A stretch of 64,000 nt of DNA, taken from Pseudomonas sp. B6002. GTDB taxonomy: Bacteria; Pseudomonadota; Gammaproteobacteria; Pseudomonadales; Pseudomonadaceae. Numbering within the stretch: position 1 is the stretch's first letter; each line of letters begins with the position of its first letter. This document shows, one piece after another, positions 56,829 to 64,000 of the stretch. Made by a program: the position numbers and the translations under genes. Location: contig NZ_JACAOY010000010.1 of assembly GCF_013385985.1 (NCBI RefSeq), positions 350,853 through 414,852 on the forward strand. Reading direction: 5' to 3'. Below the pieces are notes generated by a model. The model did no database searches and was not told the origin of the DNA. It saw nothing but the letters and a program-made list of their open reading frames with translations.

Positions 56829-58226
56829 ATGGCATTTCGCGCCTTACCTTCGCTCGCGCTCGTCGCGGTCACGTTGCTCTCCGGCTGTTCGATGTTCCGC
56901 AGCTATGACACCGAGCTGCAAGCCACCAACCAGCAATTGGCCACCGGCAACGTCGACGGCGCCCTGACCCTCCTGGAAAAGAACAACACCGGCGAAGACA
57001 AAGACCTGCTCTATTTCTTCGAAAAAGGTGAGTTGTTGCGGGCCAAGGGCGACCTGACCGGCAGCCAGACCGCGTGGCGCAGCGCCGATCTGCAAGTCTA
57101 CAAGTGGGAAGAGTCCGTCAAGTTCGACAGCGAGAAGTACCTCGCCCAGTTCGGCAGTTTCCTGGTCAACGACAAGGTGCGCCGCTACGAAGGCTATGAC
57201 TACGAAAAAGTCATGCTGACCACCCAGATGGCCCTGAACCTGCTGGCCCTGAACGACTTCGACGGTGCCCGCACCGAAATCAAGAAGACCCACGAACGCG
57301 AAGCGGTGATTGCCGACCTGCGCGACAAGGAATACCTCAAGCGCGAGGACGAAGCCCAGCGCGAAGGCGTGACCACCCAGATGAAAGACCTGAGTGGCTA
57401 CCCGGTGGAAGCCTTGAACGCGCCAGACGTGGTTGGCCTGAAAAACAGCTACCAGAGTGCGTTCAGCCATTACCTGGCTGGCTTTGTCTACGAAGCCCTC
57501 GGCGAAAAAGACCTGGCGGCCCCCGGTTACCGCAAGGCTGCCGAGTTGCGCCCCAACACGCCGTTGCTGGAACAGGCATTGCTGGACCTGGACAAATCCA
57601 AGGTCGAAGCCGACGAAACCGATGTGCTGATCGTGGTCCAGAGCGGCCTGGCACCGGCACGCGACTCGATTCGCCTGCCGATCCCGATCCCGATCAATGG
57701 CAACCTGATCATCACCCCGTTGTCGTTCCCTGTGATCAAGGCTGACACGTCTACCGCGACCTTCGCCCAGATCGGCGTCGACGGCAAACAGCAGAACCTC
57801 ACCGCCCTCAACAGCACCACTGCCATGTCCCGCCGCGCCCTGCGCGATGACATGCCGGGCATCATCCTGCGCACCACGGTGCGTGCGGTCAGCCGTGGCG
57901 TGGCGCAAAACAACCTGAACAAGACCAACCCCATGGCCGGCCTGGTGCTAGGCATCGCCTCGGCCGTGACCGAAGGCGCCGACACCCGCACCTGGCGCAC
58001 CTTGCCGGACATGACCCAGGTGACCCGCCTGCGCCTCAAACACGGCGAGCATCAGGTCAGCCTGCCCAACGCCCTGGGCGGTACGGTGGTGACGGTCAAG
58101 GCCGACCAGCGCTACCAGGTGATCACCTTGCGCGTGGTCGGCAACCAGGTGTTCGCCGGGGGCCTGGCCGCCCATGTCGTGCCAAGCAGCACGCCCCAGG
58201 CCATCGCCACACTCAAGCAACCTTAA
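56829..58226 (+). CDS. COG3014-type lipoprotein with TPR-like region
   Basis: This 465-residue lipoprotein has a signal and lipobox LLSGCSMFRS (Cys near 20). The first half (about 30-260) is helical and TPR-like: LLYFFEKGELLRAKGDLTGS and YLAGFVYEALGEKDLAAPGY. The second half is beta-rich with a striking run DSIRLPIPIPINGNLIITPL, then VKADQRYQVITLRVVGNQVF. COG3014 proteins of this kind are found next to YcfL and LpoB homologs. It heads the four-gene operon and is likely an outer-membrane scaffold. Function is not established. Confidence 0.82.
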   Translation: MAFRALPSLALVAVTLLSGCSMFRSYDTELQATNQQLATGNVDGALTLLEKNNTGEDKDLLYFFEKGELLRAKGDLTGSQTAWRSADLQVYKWEESVKFDSEKYLAQFGSFLVNDKVRRYEGYDYEKVMLTTQMALNLLALNDFDGARTEIKKTHEREAVIADLRDKEYLKREDEAQREGVTTQMKDLSGYPVEALNAPDVVGLKNSYQSAFSHYLAGFVYEALGEKDLAAPGYRKAAELRPNTPLLEQALLDLDKSKVEADETDVLIVVQSGLAPARDSIRLPIPIPINGNLIITPLSFPVIKADTSTATFAQIGVDGKQQNLTALNSTTAMSRRALRDDMPGIILRTTVRAVSRGVAQNNLNKTNPMAGLVLGIASAVTEGADTRTWRTLPDMTQVTRLRLKHGEHQVSLPNALGGTVVTVKADQRYQVITLRVVGNQVFAGGLAAHVVPSSTPQAIATLKQP

Positions 58227-58236
58227 GGAGCACGCT

Positions 58237-58608
58237 ATGCGTCATTTCATCCTCGGCGCCCTGGCGCTGGTCCTGCTCGCCGGCTGCGCCACCCCGCCGC
58301 CACCGGAGCCCGGCAGCGCTGCGAGCAAAATCGTGGTGATGGGCAAGTTCAAGGGTATCGCCGTCGGCGCCATCCGCGTTGCACGCGAGAACGGCTTCCT
58401 TACCGCCAAGGTGCAGTTGAGCAACATCACCAGCAGCAACCAGACGATGTATTACCGCTTCGCCTGGCTGGGCGCCGACGGCTTCCCGGTGGGCGACGAA
58501 GAAACCTGGAAAGTGCTGAACCTGTACGCCAACCAGGCGACCTTCCTGCCGGCCATTGCCAACCTGCCCCAGGCGGCGGACTTCCGCCTTGAAGTGAAGA
58601 CGCCTTGA
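58237..58608 (+). CDS. YcfL-family lipoprotein
   Basis: This 123-residue lipoprotein has the lipobox LLAGCATPPP (Cys near 17) and a DUF1425 beta-sandwich body: AKVQLSNITSSNQTMYYRFA, then WLGADGFPVGDEETWKVLNL. In E. coli ycfL lies beside lpoB. ATG 58237 has an AAGGAG site 6 bases upstream, and the gene begins 10 bases after the first gene. Function is unknown; the linkage with LpoB is the main clue. Confidence 0.88.
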   Translation: MRHFILGALALVLLAGCATPPPPEPGSAASKIVVMGKFKGIAVGAIRVARENGFLTAKVQLSNITSSNQTMYYRFAWLGADGFPVGDEETWKVLNLYANQATFLPAIANLPQAADFRLEVKTP

Positions 58609-58643
58609 GCCGTTCCCCTTTTACGTTTCAGAGAGAATTCCCC

Positions 58644-59231
58644 ATGTTTGCACGCTTCTCGATGCTCGCTGTCGTTGCCCTGCTGGCCAGCGGCTGCTCC
58701 AACACCTCGCCTGTACTGGGCAGCAAGAACATCAGCTACGGTGACACCAAGGCCGTGGAAACGGTGACCAACGAGTTCGGTTCCACCGACTTGCAGATGA
58801 TCGCCGAAAGCATGACCCGCTCCCTGGCCCAGTCCGGCATCTTGCAGGGCCGCCCGGTGGTGCAGGTGTATGACGTGAAGAACAAGACCAGCGAATACAT
58901 CGATACCCGCGAGATCACCACGTCGATCAAGACCCAGTTGATGAAGACCGGCACCGCGCGCTTCGCCAGCGACAATACCGACATGCAGAGCCAGGTCGAC
59001 CAGCTCAAGCTGCAGAACCAGAGCGGCCTGTACAAGAAGTCCACCGTCAGCAAGACCGGCAACATGGTCGCCGCCAAATACCGCCTGGAAGGTTCCATCA
59101 GCTCCATCGTCAAGCGTAGCTCGGACTACAAGGACGTGTTCTACAAGTTCAGCCTGCAGCTGATTGACGTCGAGAGCGGCCTGGCCGAATGGATGGACGA
59201 GAAAGAAATCCGCAAGACCACGGAGCGCTAA
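58644..59231 (+). CDS. lpoB: Penicillin-binding protein activator LpoB
   Basis: This 195-residue outer-membrane lipoprotein has the lipobox LLASGCSNTS (Cys near 17). The family body begins NISYGDTKAVETVTNEFGST and has SLAQSGILQGRPVVQVYDVK, then SIVKRSSDYKDVFYKFSLQL. In E. coli, LpoB spans the periplasm and stimulates PBP1b. The CsgG-like fold is shared with the next gene. ATG 58644 follows GAGAG; the frame is open further upstream to 58605 but without a signal there. P. aeruginosa uses an unrelated LpoP for PBP1b, so the role here needs care. Confidence 0.86.
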   Translation: MFARFSMLAVVALLASGCSNTSPVLGSKNISYGDTKAVETVTNEFGSTDLQMIAESMTRSLAQSGILQGRPVVQVYDVKNKTSEYIDTREITTSIKTQLMKTGTARFASDNTDMQSQVDQLKLQNQSGLYKKSTVSKTGNMVAAKYRLEGSISSIVKRSSDYKDVFYKFSLQLIDVESGLAEWMDEKEIRKTTER

Positions 59232-59234
59232 GCA

Positions 59235-59975
59235 ATGCGTGCATGGATCGGCATGATCGGCCTGCTGTGCGCCTTTGGCGCCGAGGCCGCCCCGAAGATC
59301 GCGGTGACCGACCTGGCCTACGAGGCGCGGGTCGAGGAGTACATCCACCAGGTTTCGGCGAGCAACAACTACCAGGCGAGTGCCTACAACGCCAGCGGTG
59401 CCTCGAACTACAGCGAGTACGAAAGCCGTACCAGCTACATCGAGCAGACCGAGCTGCGTAAGTTCAGCGGTGACATCAAGGGCGAGATCCTCAAGTCCCG
59501 CCAGTTCCAGCTGGTACAGGGCACGCCCTACACCGCCGATGCCAAGGGTGACGTTTACGACGTGATCAAGCGCATCAAGGCTGGCCACTTCAAGGGGGCT
59601 GACTACGTGCTGTTCGGCACGCTGTCGGACATCGACTTCACCCAAGACATCAACGCCATCGACCGCACCAACAGCTACTCGGCGGTGCTGGGCCTGACGT
59701 TGGTGGCGGATTTCAGCCTGATCAACACCCGCACCTACGAAATCACCTCGGCGTTCACCGCCATGGGTGAAGGCCAGGACACCAAGTTGGTGAACAGCCG
59801 TGACGTGCGCGTGAGCCTGAACCGGCCGCGTGTGGTGAAGGAAGTGTCGAAAGCGCTGGGCGAAGATGTGGCGCGCCAGTTGGCGGAGCAATTGGGTGGC
59901 GGGTACCAGGACCCGGGCAAGCCGGCGTTGCGCAATAACCTGCCGAGGGATGAAGCACCGAAGATTTTGCGCTGA
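59235..59975 (+). CDS. CsgG/LpoB-like exported protein without lipobox
   Basis: This 246-residue protein starts with a signal MRAWIGMIGLLCAFGAEAAP, cleaved at AEA/AP; no lipobox Cys follows, so it should be a soluble or membrane-associated periplasmic protein. The CsgG-like start PKIAVTDLAYEARVEEYIHQ is followed by a Ser/Tyr/Asn-rich insert (residues 40-75; NNYQASAYNASGASNYSEYE), then GADYVLFGTLSDIDFTQDIN. It begins 4 bases after the lpoB stop and completes the operon. CsgG forms the curli export pore; whether this paralog forms a channel is unknown. Confidence 0.84.
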   Translation: MRAWIGMIGLLCAFGAEAAPKIAVTDLAYEARVEEYIHQVSASNNYQASAYNASGASNYSEYESRTSYIEQTELRKFSGDIKGEILKSRQFQLVQGTPYTADAKGDVYDVIKRIKAGHFKGADYVLFGTLSDIDFTQDINAIDRTNSYSAVLGLTLVADFSLINTRTYEITSAFTAMGEGQDTKLVNSRDVRVSLNRPRVVKEVSKALGEDVARQLAEQLGGGYQDPGKPALRNNLPRDEAPKILR

Positions 59976-60005
59976 GCCTAGAACTCACTGCCAACACAAA
60001 ACCAA

Positions 60006-60077
60006 TGTGGGAGCTGGCTTGCCTGCGATAGCGGTACATCAGGTATACCGCTATCGCCGGCAAGCCGGCTCCTACAG
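60006..60077. repeat. Chimeric REPIN with arms of two subtypes
   Basis: The left arm has the GTGGGAGCTGGCTTGCCTGCGATAG core and the right arm is the complement of the GTAGGAGCCGGCTTGCCGGCGATAG core, so pairing is broken at several bases. The other REPINs have matching arms. It lies after the LpoB-type operon. Confidence 0.85.
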
Positions 60078-60088
60078 GTTTGATCGGG

Positions 60089-60721
60089 TTACGCCGTTGC
60101 GCGATGCAGGCTGGCGAGGAAACCCGCCGCTCCCACGAACAACCCGGCAAACGTACGGTTCATGCGCTTTTGCTGTTTTGGCGTGCGCAACAGACGCAAT
60201 ACCTTCGACGCCAGCCCCGTATAGCCCGCCATTACGATCATATCCACGCTGATCATCGTCGCACCCAGGATCAGGTACTGGATCAGCAGCGGCGCCTGCG
60301 GGTTCACGAATTGCGGCAGCACCGCCAGCATGAACACCAAGGCCTTGGGGTTGCTGGCGTTGACCAGGAAGCCGCGGAACATCATCGCCATCGGCTTGCC
60401 GATCGGGCGCACCGCCGCGTCATCGGTCATGTCCATGGGCAAGGCGCGCCACTGCTTGATGGCCAAGTACACCAGGTACGCCACGCCGAACCATTTGATC
60501 GCATAGAACGCGGTAGACGACGCCGCCAGAATGGCACCCAACCCGCCGGCCACGACGGCAATCTGCATCGCCAGGCCCAGTTGCAGGCCGATGGCGTTCC
60601 AGTAACCGCGCAGAAAACCGTATTGCAGGCCGCTGGACATCGACGCGATGGCGCCTGCACCAGGAGAAAGGGAGATGATCCAACTGGCCACGAAAAAGGC
60701 CAGCCACGTATCGAGTGCCAT
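60089..60721 (-). CDS. LysE/RhtB-family amino-acid exporter
   Basis: This 210-residue inner-membrane protein has about six helices. SLSPGAGAIASMSSGLQYGF and GFLVNASNPKALVFMLAVLP are the RhtB motif regions (the latter NPKA motif near 130). Members export homoserine, threonine, lysine or related amino acids. The substrate cannot be told. It is isolated between a chimeric REPIN and the MscS gene. Confidence 0.9.
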   Translation of the reverse strand: MALDTWLAFFVASWIISLSPGAGAIASMSSGLQYGFLRGYWNAIGLQLGLAMQIAVVAGGLGAILAASSTAFYAIKWFGVAYLVYLAIKQWRALPMDMTDDAAVRPIGKPMAMMFRGFLVNASNPKALVFMLAVLPQFVNPQAPLLIQYLILGATMISVDMIVMAGYTGLASKVLRLLRTPKQQKRMNRTFAGLFVGAAGFLASLHRATA

Positions 60722-60809
60722 TACACACCTCAGGAGGGAGTTTGCTGTGATGCCCTAAGCTAACTCCGCCGACCAAAGGCTGGCTATAGATTTTTACAAG
60801 ATGTGAATG

Positions 60810-61382
60810 CTAGCGGTCGCCCGGGAACACATGGTTACCGGGCCAACGCCGCACCGAGCGCTGGAAGAACAGGCTGTTGGGCACTTGCACCATGGCGCTG
60901 TCGGTGCCGGCTTCCGCGACTTCGACCAGAGTGGTGTACAGCAGGTTGATCGCCACGACCCGGCCCTTCACTCCCGGCTTGTCGACGGTGTCCACCAGTT
61001 CGACGATGTCACCCAGGCGAAACGGGCCGACCGTGAAGATCAGGATCGCGCACAGCAGGTTGGACAGCACCGACCACATGGCGAAGAACGCCACTGCCGC
61101 CACCGCCACAAACCCCGACAATGCTGTCCACAACACCGTGGCAGACACGCCCAGGCGGCCCAGCACAAAGATCAGCGCACTGCCCATGATCAACCAGCGC
61201 AAGCCGCCGCGCAGGGGCATCAGCAGTTGCGGTGGGAACGGGTAGCGCTCGCCCAGGCGAGTCAGGCCTTTGGCGACAAAACGCTGGGCCAGGTAGCCGG
61301 CCAGCAGGATCAGCAGGATCTGCACGCCGATCCACACAGGCTCTACCCATTGCGCCGGCAGCGGCAGTTGCAGGGCTTCCAT
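60810..61382 (-). CDS. Short MscS-family mechanosensitive channel protein
   Basis: This 190-residue protein has three to four helices in the first 110 residues and the MscS beta-domain opening LLCAILIFTVGPFRLGDIVE, then VAINLLYTTLVEVAEAGTDS and the conserved VQVPNSLFFQ. It ends 30 residues beyond the beta domain, so the C-terminal alpha/beta cage of E. coli MscS (286 residues) is missing. Its ATG shares a base with the ABC-F stop (TGATG), so translation is coupled. Whether this truncated form gates alone is unknown. Confidence 0.88.
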   Translation of the reverse strand: MEALQLPLPAQWVEPVWIGVQILLILLAGYLAQRFVAKGLTRLGERYPFPPQLLMPLRGGLRWLIMGSALIFVLGRLGVSATVLWTALSGFVAVAAVAFFAMWSVLSNLLCAILIFTVGPFRLGDIVELVDTVDKPGVKGRVVAINLLYTTLVEVAEAGTDSAMVQVPNSLFFQRSVRRWPGNHVFPGDR

Positions 61383-63292
61383 CAGGACAGCGCCTCCAGC
61401 TCCGCTTGCAAGGTTTCGAGCAGTTCAAGGGCTTCCATCCAGGTTTCCTCCAACTGCCCCTCGCGCACCTTGAGCTTGGCCTGTTCGGCCAGCAGGTCAC
61501 GCAGCTCGTCCTTGCGGGCGGCTTCGTACACGGCGCTGTCACCCAGGCTGGTCTCGATCTTGGCCAGGCGCTCGTGCACCTTGCCTAACTCGGCTTCCAG
61601 CTTGTCGGCTTCACGCTTGTGCGGCGCCAGCTGTTGGCGCAAGGCGGCAGCGGCCTGGCGCTGGGCTTTCTTGTCGGTCTTGTCCGGGTTGACCGGCGTG
61701 TTGCTGACCGGCGCATTACGCAGGCGGTAGTCGGTCAGCCAGCGCGCGTAGTCGTCGAGGTCACCATCGAACTCTTCAACTTTGCCGTCAGCCACCAACA
61801 GGAAGTTGTCGGTGGTGCTCTTGAGCAAGTGGCGATCGTGAGACACCACCAACACCGCACCACTGAATTCCTGCAGAGCCATGGTCAGCGCCAGGCGCAT
61901 TTCCAGGTCCAGGTGGTTGGTCGGTTCGTCGAGCAGCAGCAGGTTCGGGCGGTCCCAGGCGATCAACGCCAGGGCCAGGCGGGCCTTTTCGCCGCCGGAG
62001 AAGTTCAGCACCGGCTCATCGATGCGCGCGCCACGGAAGTCGAAACCGCCGAGGAAGTCGCGCAAGGTCTGCTCGCGCTCGGTGGGCGCCAGGCGCTGCA
62101 GGTGCAGCAACGGGCTGGCCTTGGAATCGAGCGAGTCCAACTGATGTTGGGCGAAGTAACCCACCACCGTGTTCTCGCCACGGGTGAGGCGACCGGCCAG
62201 GGGCGATAGCTCGCCCGACAGGTTCTTGATCAGCGTCGACTTGCCCGCGCCGTTGGGGCCCAACAGGCCGATGCGTGCGCCCGGCGTCAACTGCAGCTTG
62301 ACCTTTTCCAGGATGGTTTTGTCACCGTAACCCAGACGTGCATCCGAGAGATCCAGCAAGGGGCTGGAGATCTTCACCGACTCGCGGAATACAAAGTCGA
62401 ACGGCGAATCGACGTGAGCGGCCGACAGTTCTTCCATGCGCTCCAGCGCCTTGATCCGGCTCTGGGCCTGGCGGGCCTTGGTGGCCTGGGCCTTGAACCG
62501 GGCGATGTAGCTTTCCATGTGCGCACGTTGCGCCTGCTGTTTCTCGTAGGCCTGTTGTTGCTGGGCCAAGCGCTCGGCACGGGCACGCTCGAACGCGGTG
62601 TAGCCGCCACGGTAGAGGGTGATCTTCTTCTGTTCGACGTGGGCGATGTTGTCGACCACGGCGTCGAGGAAATCCCGGTCGTGGGAAATCAGCAGCAAGG
62701 TGCCCTGGTAGCTCTTGAGGAAGTCTTCCAGCCACAGGATCGCATCGAGGTCCAAGTGGTTGGTCGGTTCGTCGAGCAGCAACAAGTCCGAGGGGCACAT
62801 CAGCGCCTGGGCCAGGTTCAGGCGCATGCGCCAGCCGCCAGAGAAGTCGGCGACCGGGCGGTCCATCTGTTCGTTGGTAAACCCAAGGCCTGCGAGCATC
62901 TTGCGGGCACGGGCGTCGGCGGTATAGCCGTCGGCGCTGTCGAGCTCCGAGTGCAGGCGCGCCTGGGCGGCGCCGTCCTGGGCTTTCTCAGCCTCGGCGA
63001 GGTCGTGTTGCACCTGGCGCAGGCGCAGGTCGCCATCGAGCACGTAGTCGATCGCGATGCGGTCCAGGGTGTCGATCTCCTGGCGCATATGGGCGATGCG
63101 CCAGTCGGCGGGCAGCAGGCAGTCCCCGGAGTCCGGGGTCAGCTCACCCAGCAACAGGGCGAACAACGTGGATTTGCCGGCGCCGTTGGCACCGATCAGG
63201 CCGGCTTTGTGACCGGCGTGCAGGGTCAGCTCGGCGTCTTCGAGAAGACGTTGCGGGCCACGCTGTAATGTTAGGCTTTGAAGTCGGATCAT
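61382..63292 (-). CDS. ABC-F family ATPase (YheS/Uup-like)
   Basis: This 636-residue soluble protein has two ABC ATPase domains: Walker A GLIGANGAGKSTLFALLLG near 34 and GLLGPNGAGKSTLIKNLSG near 345. Signature sequences are FSGGWRMRLNLAQAL and FSGGEKARLALAL, and Walker B is LLLLDEPTNHLDLDAI. A charged linker (about 230-290) and a C-terminal coiled-coil (about 535-636) resemble YheS/Uup. ABC-F proteins act on the ribosome. I took ATG 63292 (MIRLQSLTLQRGP); an open frame to 63490 is not homologous. It is coupled to the MscS gene by TGATG. Confidence 0.93.
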   Translation of the reverse strand: MIRLQSLTLQRGPQRLLEDAELTLHAGHKAGLIGANGAGKSTLFALLLGELTPDSGDCLLPADWRIAHMRQEIDTLDRIAIDYVLDGDLRLRQVQHDLAEAEKAQDGAAQARLHSELDSADGYTADARARKMLAGLGFTNEQMDRPVADFSGGWRMRLNLAQALMCPSDLLLLDEPTNHLDLDAILWLEDFLKSYQGTLLLISHDRDFLDAVVDNIAHVEQKKITLYRGGYTAFERARAERLAQQQQAYEKQQAQRAHMESYIARFKAQATKARQAQSRIKALERMEELSAAHVDSPFDFVFRESVKISSPLLDLSDARLGYGDKTILEKVKLQLTPGARIGLLGPNGAGKSTLIKNLSGELSPLAGRLTRGENTVVGYFAQHQLDSLDSKASPLLHLQRLAPTEREQTLRDFLGGFDFRGARIDEPVLNFSGGEKARLALALIAWDRPNLLLLDEPTNHLDLEMRLALTMALQEFSGAVLVVSHDRHLLKSTTDNFLLVADGKVEEFDGDLDDYARWLTDYRLRNAPVSNTPVNPDKTDKKAQRQAAAALRQQLAPHKREADKLEAELGKVHERLAKIETSLGDSAVYEAARKDELRDLLAEQAKLKVREGQLEETWMEALELLETLQAELEALS

Positions 63293-63342
63293 AATGGCGG
63301 CGGAGTCTACCAGCTTCGTTGGCCGCTGGCTTGGGTGTGAAT

Positions 63343-63801
63343 ATGTGCGCTGACCTGTGGAGCTTTGCCCTTTCGACTTACGCCCGCTCGGGCTGCGAAG
63401 CCGCCTGCCTGCGCTTGCAGGAACAAGGGGCGGATGTGTGCCTGTTGCTGTGTGGCGCCTGGCTGGAGCAACGGGGTGTAGCGCAGACACCCGAACGTCT
63501 GCAGGCGCTCAAGCAGGTCGCCGGGCCCTGGCAGGCGCAGGTCATCGAGCCGTTACGACAGGTGCGCATGCAATGGCGCGCCATGGCGCAGCAGGATGAG
63601 GTTTTGGATAAGTTGCGGGAGCGGGTCAAAGCCCTGGAGTTGGATGCGGAGCGGGAACTACTGACGCGCCTGGAGGCAGCGGCGCAGGCATGGCCGACGA
63701 AGGAAGGTCAGCACAGATGGCTTGAAGGCTTGGCGACCGAAGCCGCCAACCTTGACCACGACGCGCTGCAACGGCTGCGCGCCGTGGCTGCCAGCACTTA
63801 G
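63343..63801 (+). CDS. TIGR02444-family protein
   Basis: This 152-residue cytoplasmic, helix-rich protein is in the TIGR02444 family, which I recognise by DLWSFALSTYARSGCEAACL near the start and LLLCGAWLEQRGVAQTPERL. The family is restricted to gammaproteobacteria and has no known function. ATG 63343 is chosen because the family begins there. It is divergent from the ABC-F gene, as is usual, and its last bases overlap the algP stop by 3 on the opposite strand. Confidence 0.82.
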   Translation: MCADLWSFALSTYARSGCEAACLRLQEQGADVCLLLCGAWLEQRGVAQTPERLQALKQVAGPWQAQVIEPLRQVRMQWRAMAQQDEVLDKLRERVKALELDAERELLTRLEAAAQAWPTKEGQHRWLEGLATEAANLDHDALQRLRAVAAST

Positions 63802-64000
63802 GAAGCGCTGGTTGGGGTCGTGCTGGATGCTACCGGAGCAGGCGTGCTGCTGGCGGTCGCGGCTGGAGCGGTGGAGGCTGCCGGAGTAGCCGCTGGGGTG
63901 GCTGGCTTGGCCGGTGCTGGTTTGGCAGCGGCAGGCTTGGCGACAGCTGGTTTAGCGGCTGGTTTTGCAGCGGCAGGCTTGGCAGCTGGCTTAGCGGCTG
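63798..64000 (-). CDS. algP: AlgP, histone H1-like alginate regulatory protein, C-terminal part
   Basis: Only the last 67 codons are inside the window. They read as an Ala/Pro/Lys-rich tail with KPAA- and KPA-type repeats, ending PTSAS and stop TAA at 63798. AlgP (AlgR3) is a DNA-binding regulator of alginate genes with a long KPAA repeat region resembling histone H1. The ABC-F/TIGR02444/algP order supports the call. The repeat region is prone to copy-number change, but only part of it can be seen. Confidence 0.85.
   Translation of the reverse strand, partial: AAKPAAKPAAAKPAAKPAVAKPAAAKPAPAKPATPAATPAASTAPAATASSTPAPVASSTTPTSAS

Noticed and set aside
63800-64000. CRISPR-like tandem repeat
   Set aside because: The repetition is in-frame GCC/AAG/CCG codons of the AlgP tail, with no spacers or constant repeat length.

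Overview
The window reads as chromosome of a fluorescent Pseudomonas (P. fluorescens group). The evidence is high GC, dispersed REP/REPIN hairpins built on GGAGC(C/G/T)GGCTTGCC cores, a C-terminal AlgP histone-like tail, and a gene order that, as I remember it, follows the P. aeruginosa PAO1 block argA-argE / gcvT / ubiH-pepP / zapA-6S / ubiD-rho-trxA-ppx-ppk-hemB / algP. No rRNA, tRNA, IS element, prophage or CRISPR array was seen.

Layout. 1-6.1 kb: an OprD-type porin cut by the window edge, an orphan TauA-like sulfonate-binding protein, argE-argA, and a CYTH-CHAD triphosphatase. 6.1-12 kb: an Lrp-type regulator divergent from a small protein, an orphan GspE/PilB-type ATPase, a QmcA-NfeD membrane pair, a DUF2388 protein, and an orphan ArnB-like aminotransferase. 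12-17 kb: gcvT-gcvH without gcvP, then a ferric-iron ABC permease and its binding protein. 17-24.3 kb: the conserved UPF0149-pepP-ubiH-(DUF4442)-ubiI operon, divergent from a ZapB-like gene, zapA, 6S RNA and the folate cyclo-ligase gene; an untracked 49-residue membrane protein, an EVE protein and a FliL-like protein follow.

24.3-37.4 kb: quinone oxidoreductase, glpT with a recognisable GlpR operator, chaC, a TonB-dependent receptor divergent from a PagP-like barrel, an iron-sulfur flavin reductase coupled to ubiD, an OafA-type acyltransferase, rho and trxA. 37.4-46.2 kb: an accessory-looking block between trxA and ppx, with a GntR regulator and polar amino-acid ABC transporter facing a four-gene chaperone-usher fimbrial cluster. 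46.2-54.5 kb: ppx and ppk convergent on a shared terminator, hemB, DedA, a sterol-desaturase-like protein, elbB and a YaiI protein. 54.5-64 kb: a cytochrome c-FTR1 iron permease divergent from a four-gene LpoB/CsgG-type envelope operon, then LysE, a short MscS channel, an ABC-F protein, a TIGR02444 protein and algP.

How the genes work together: ubiH, ubiI and ubiD serve ubiquinone synthesis; ppx and ppk polyphosphate turnover; argE and argA arginine synthesis; zapA and the ZapB-like protein cell division; and the LpoB-type operon probably the cell envelope. The least described parts are the LpoB/CsgG-type operon with its iron-permease neighbour, a perfect inverted repeat before the orphan tauA with half of it recurring before the TonB receptor, and the small untracked membrane protein.
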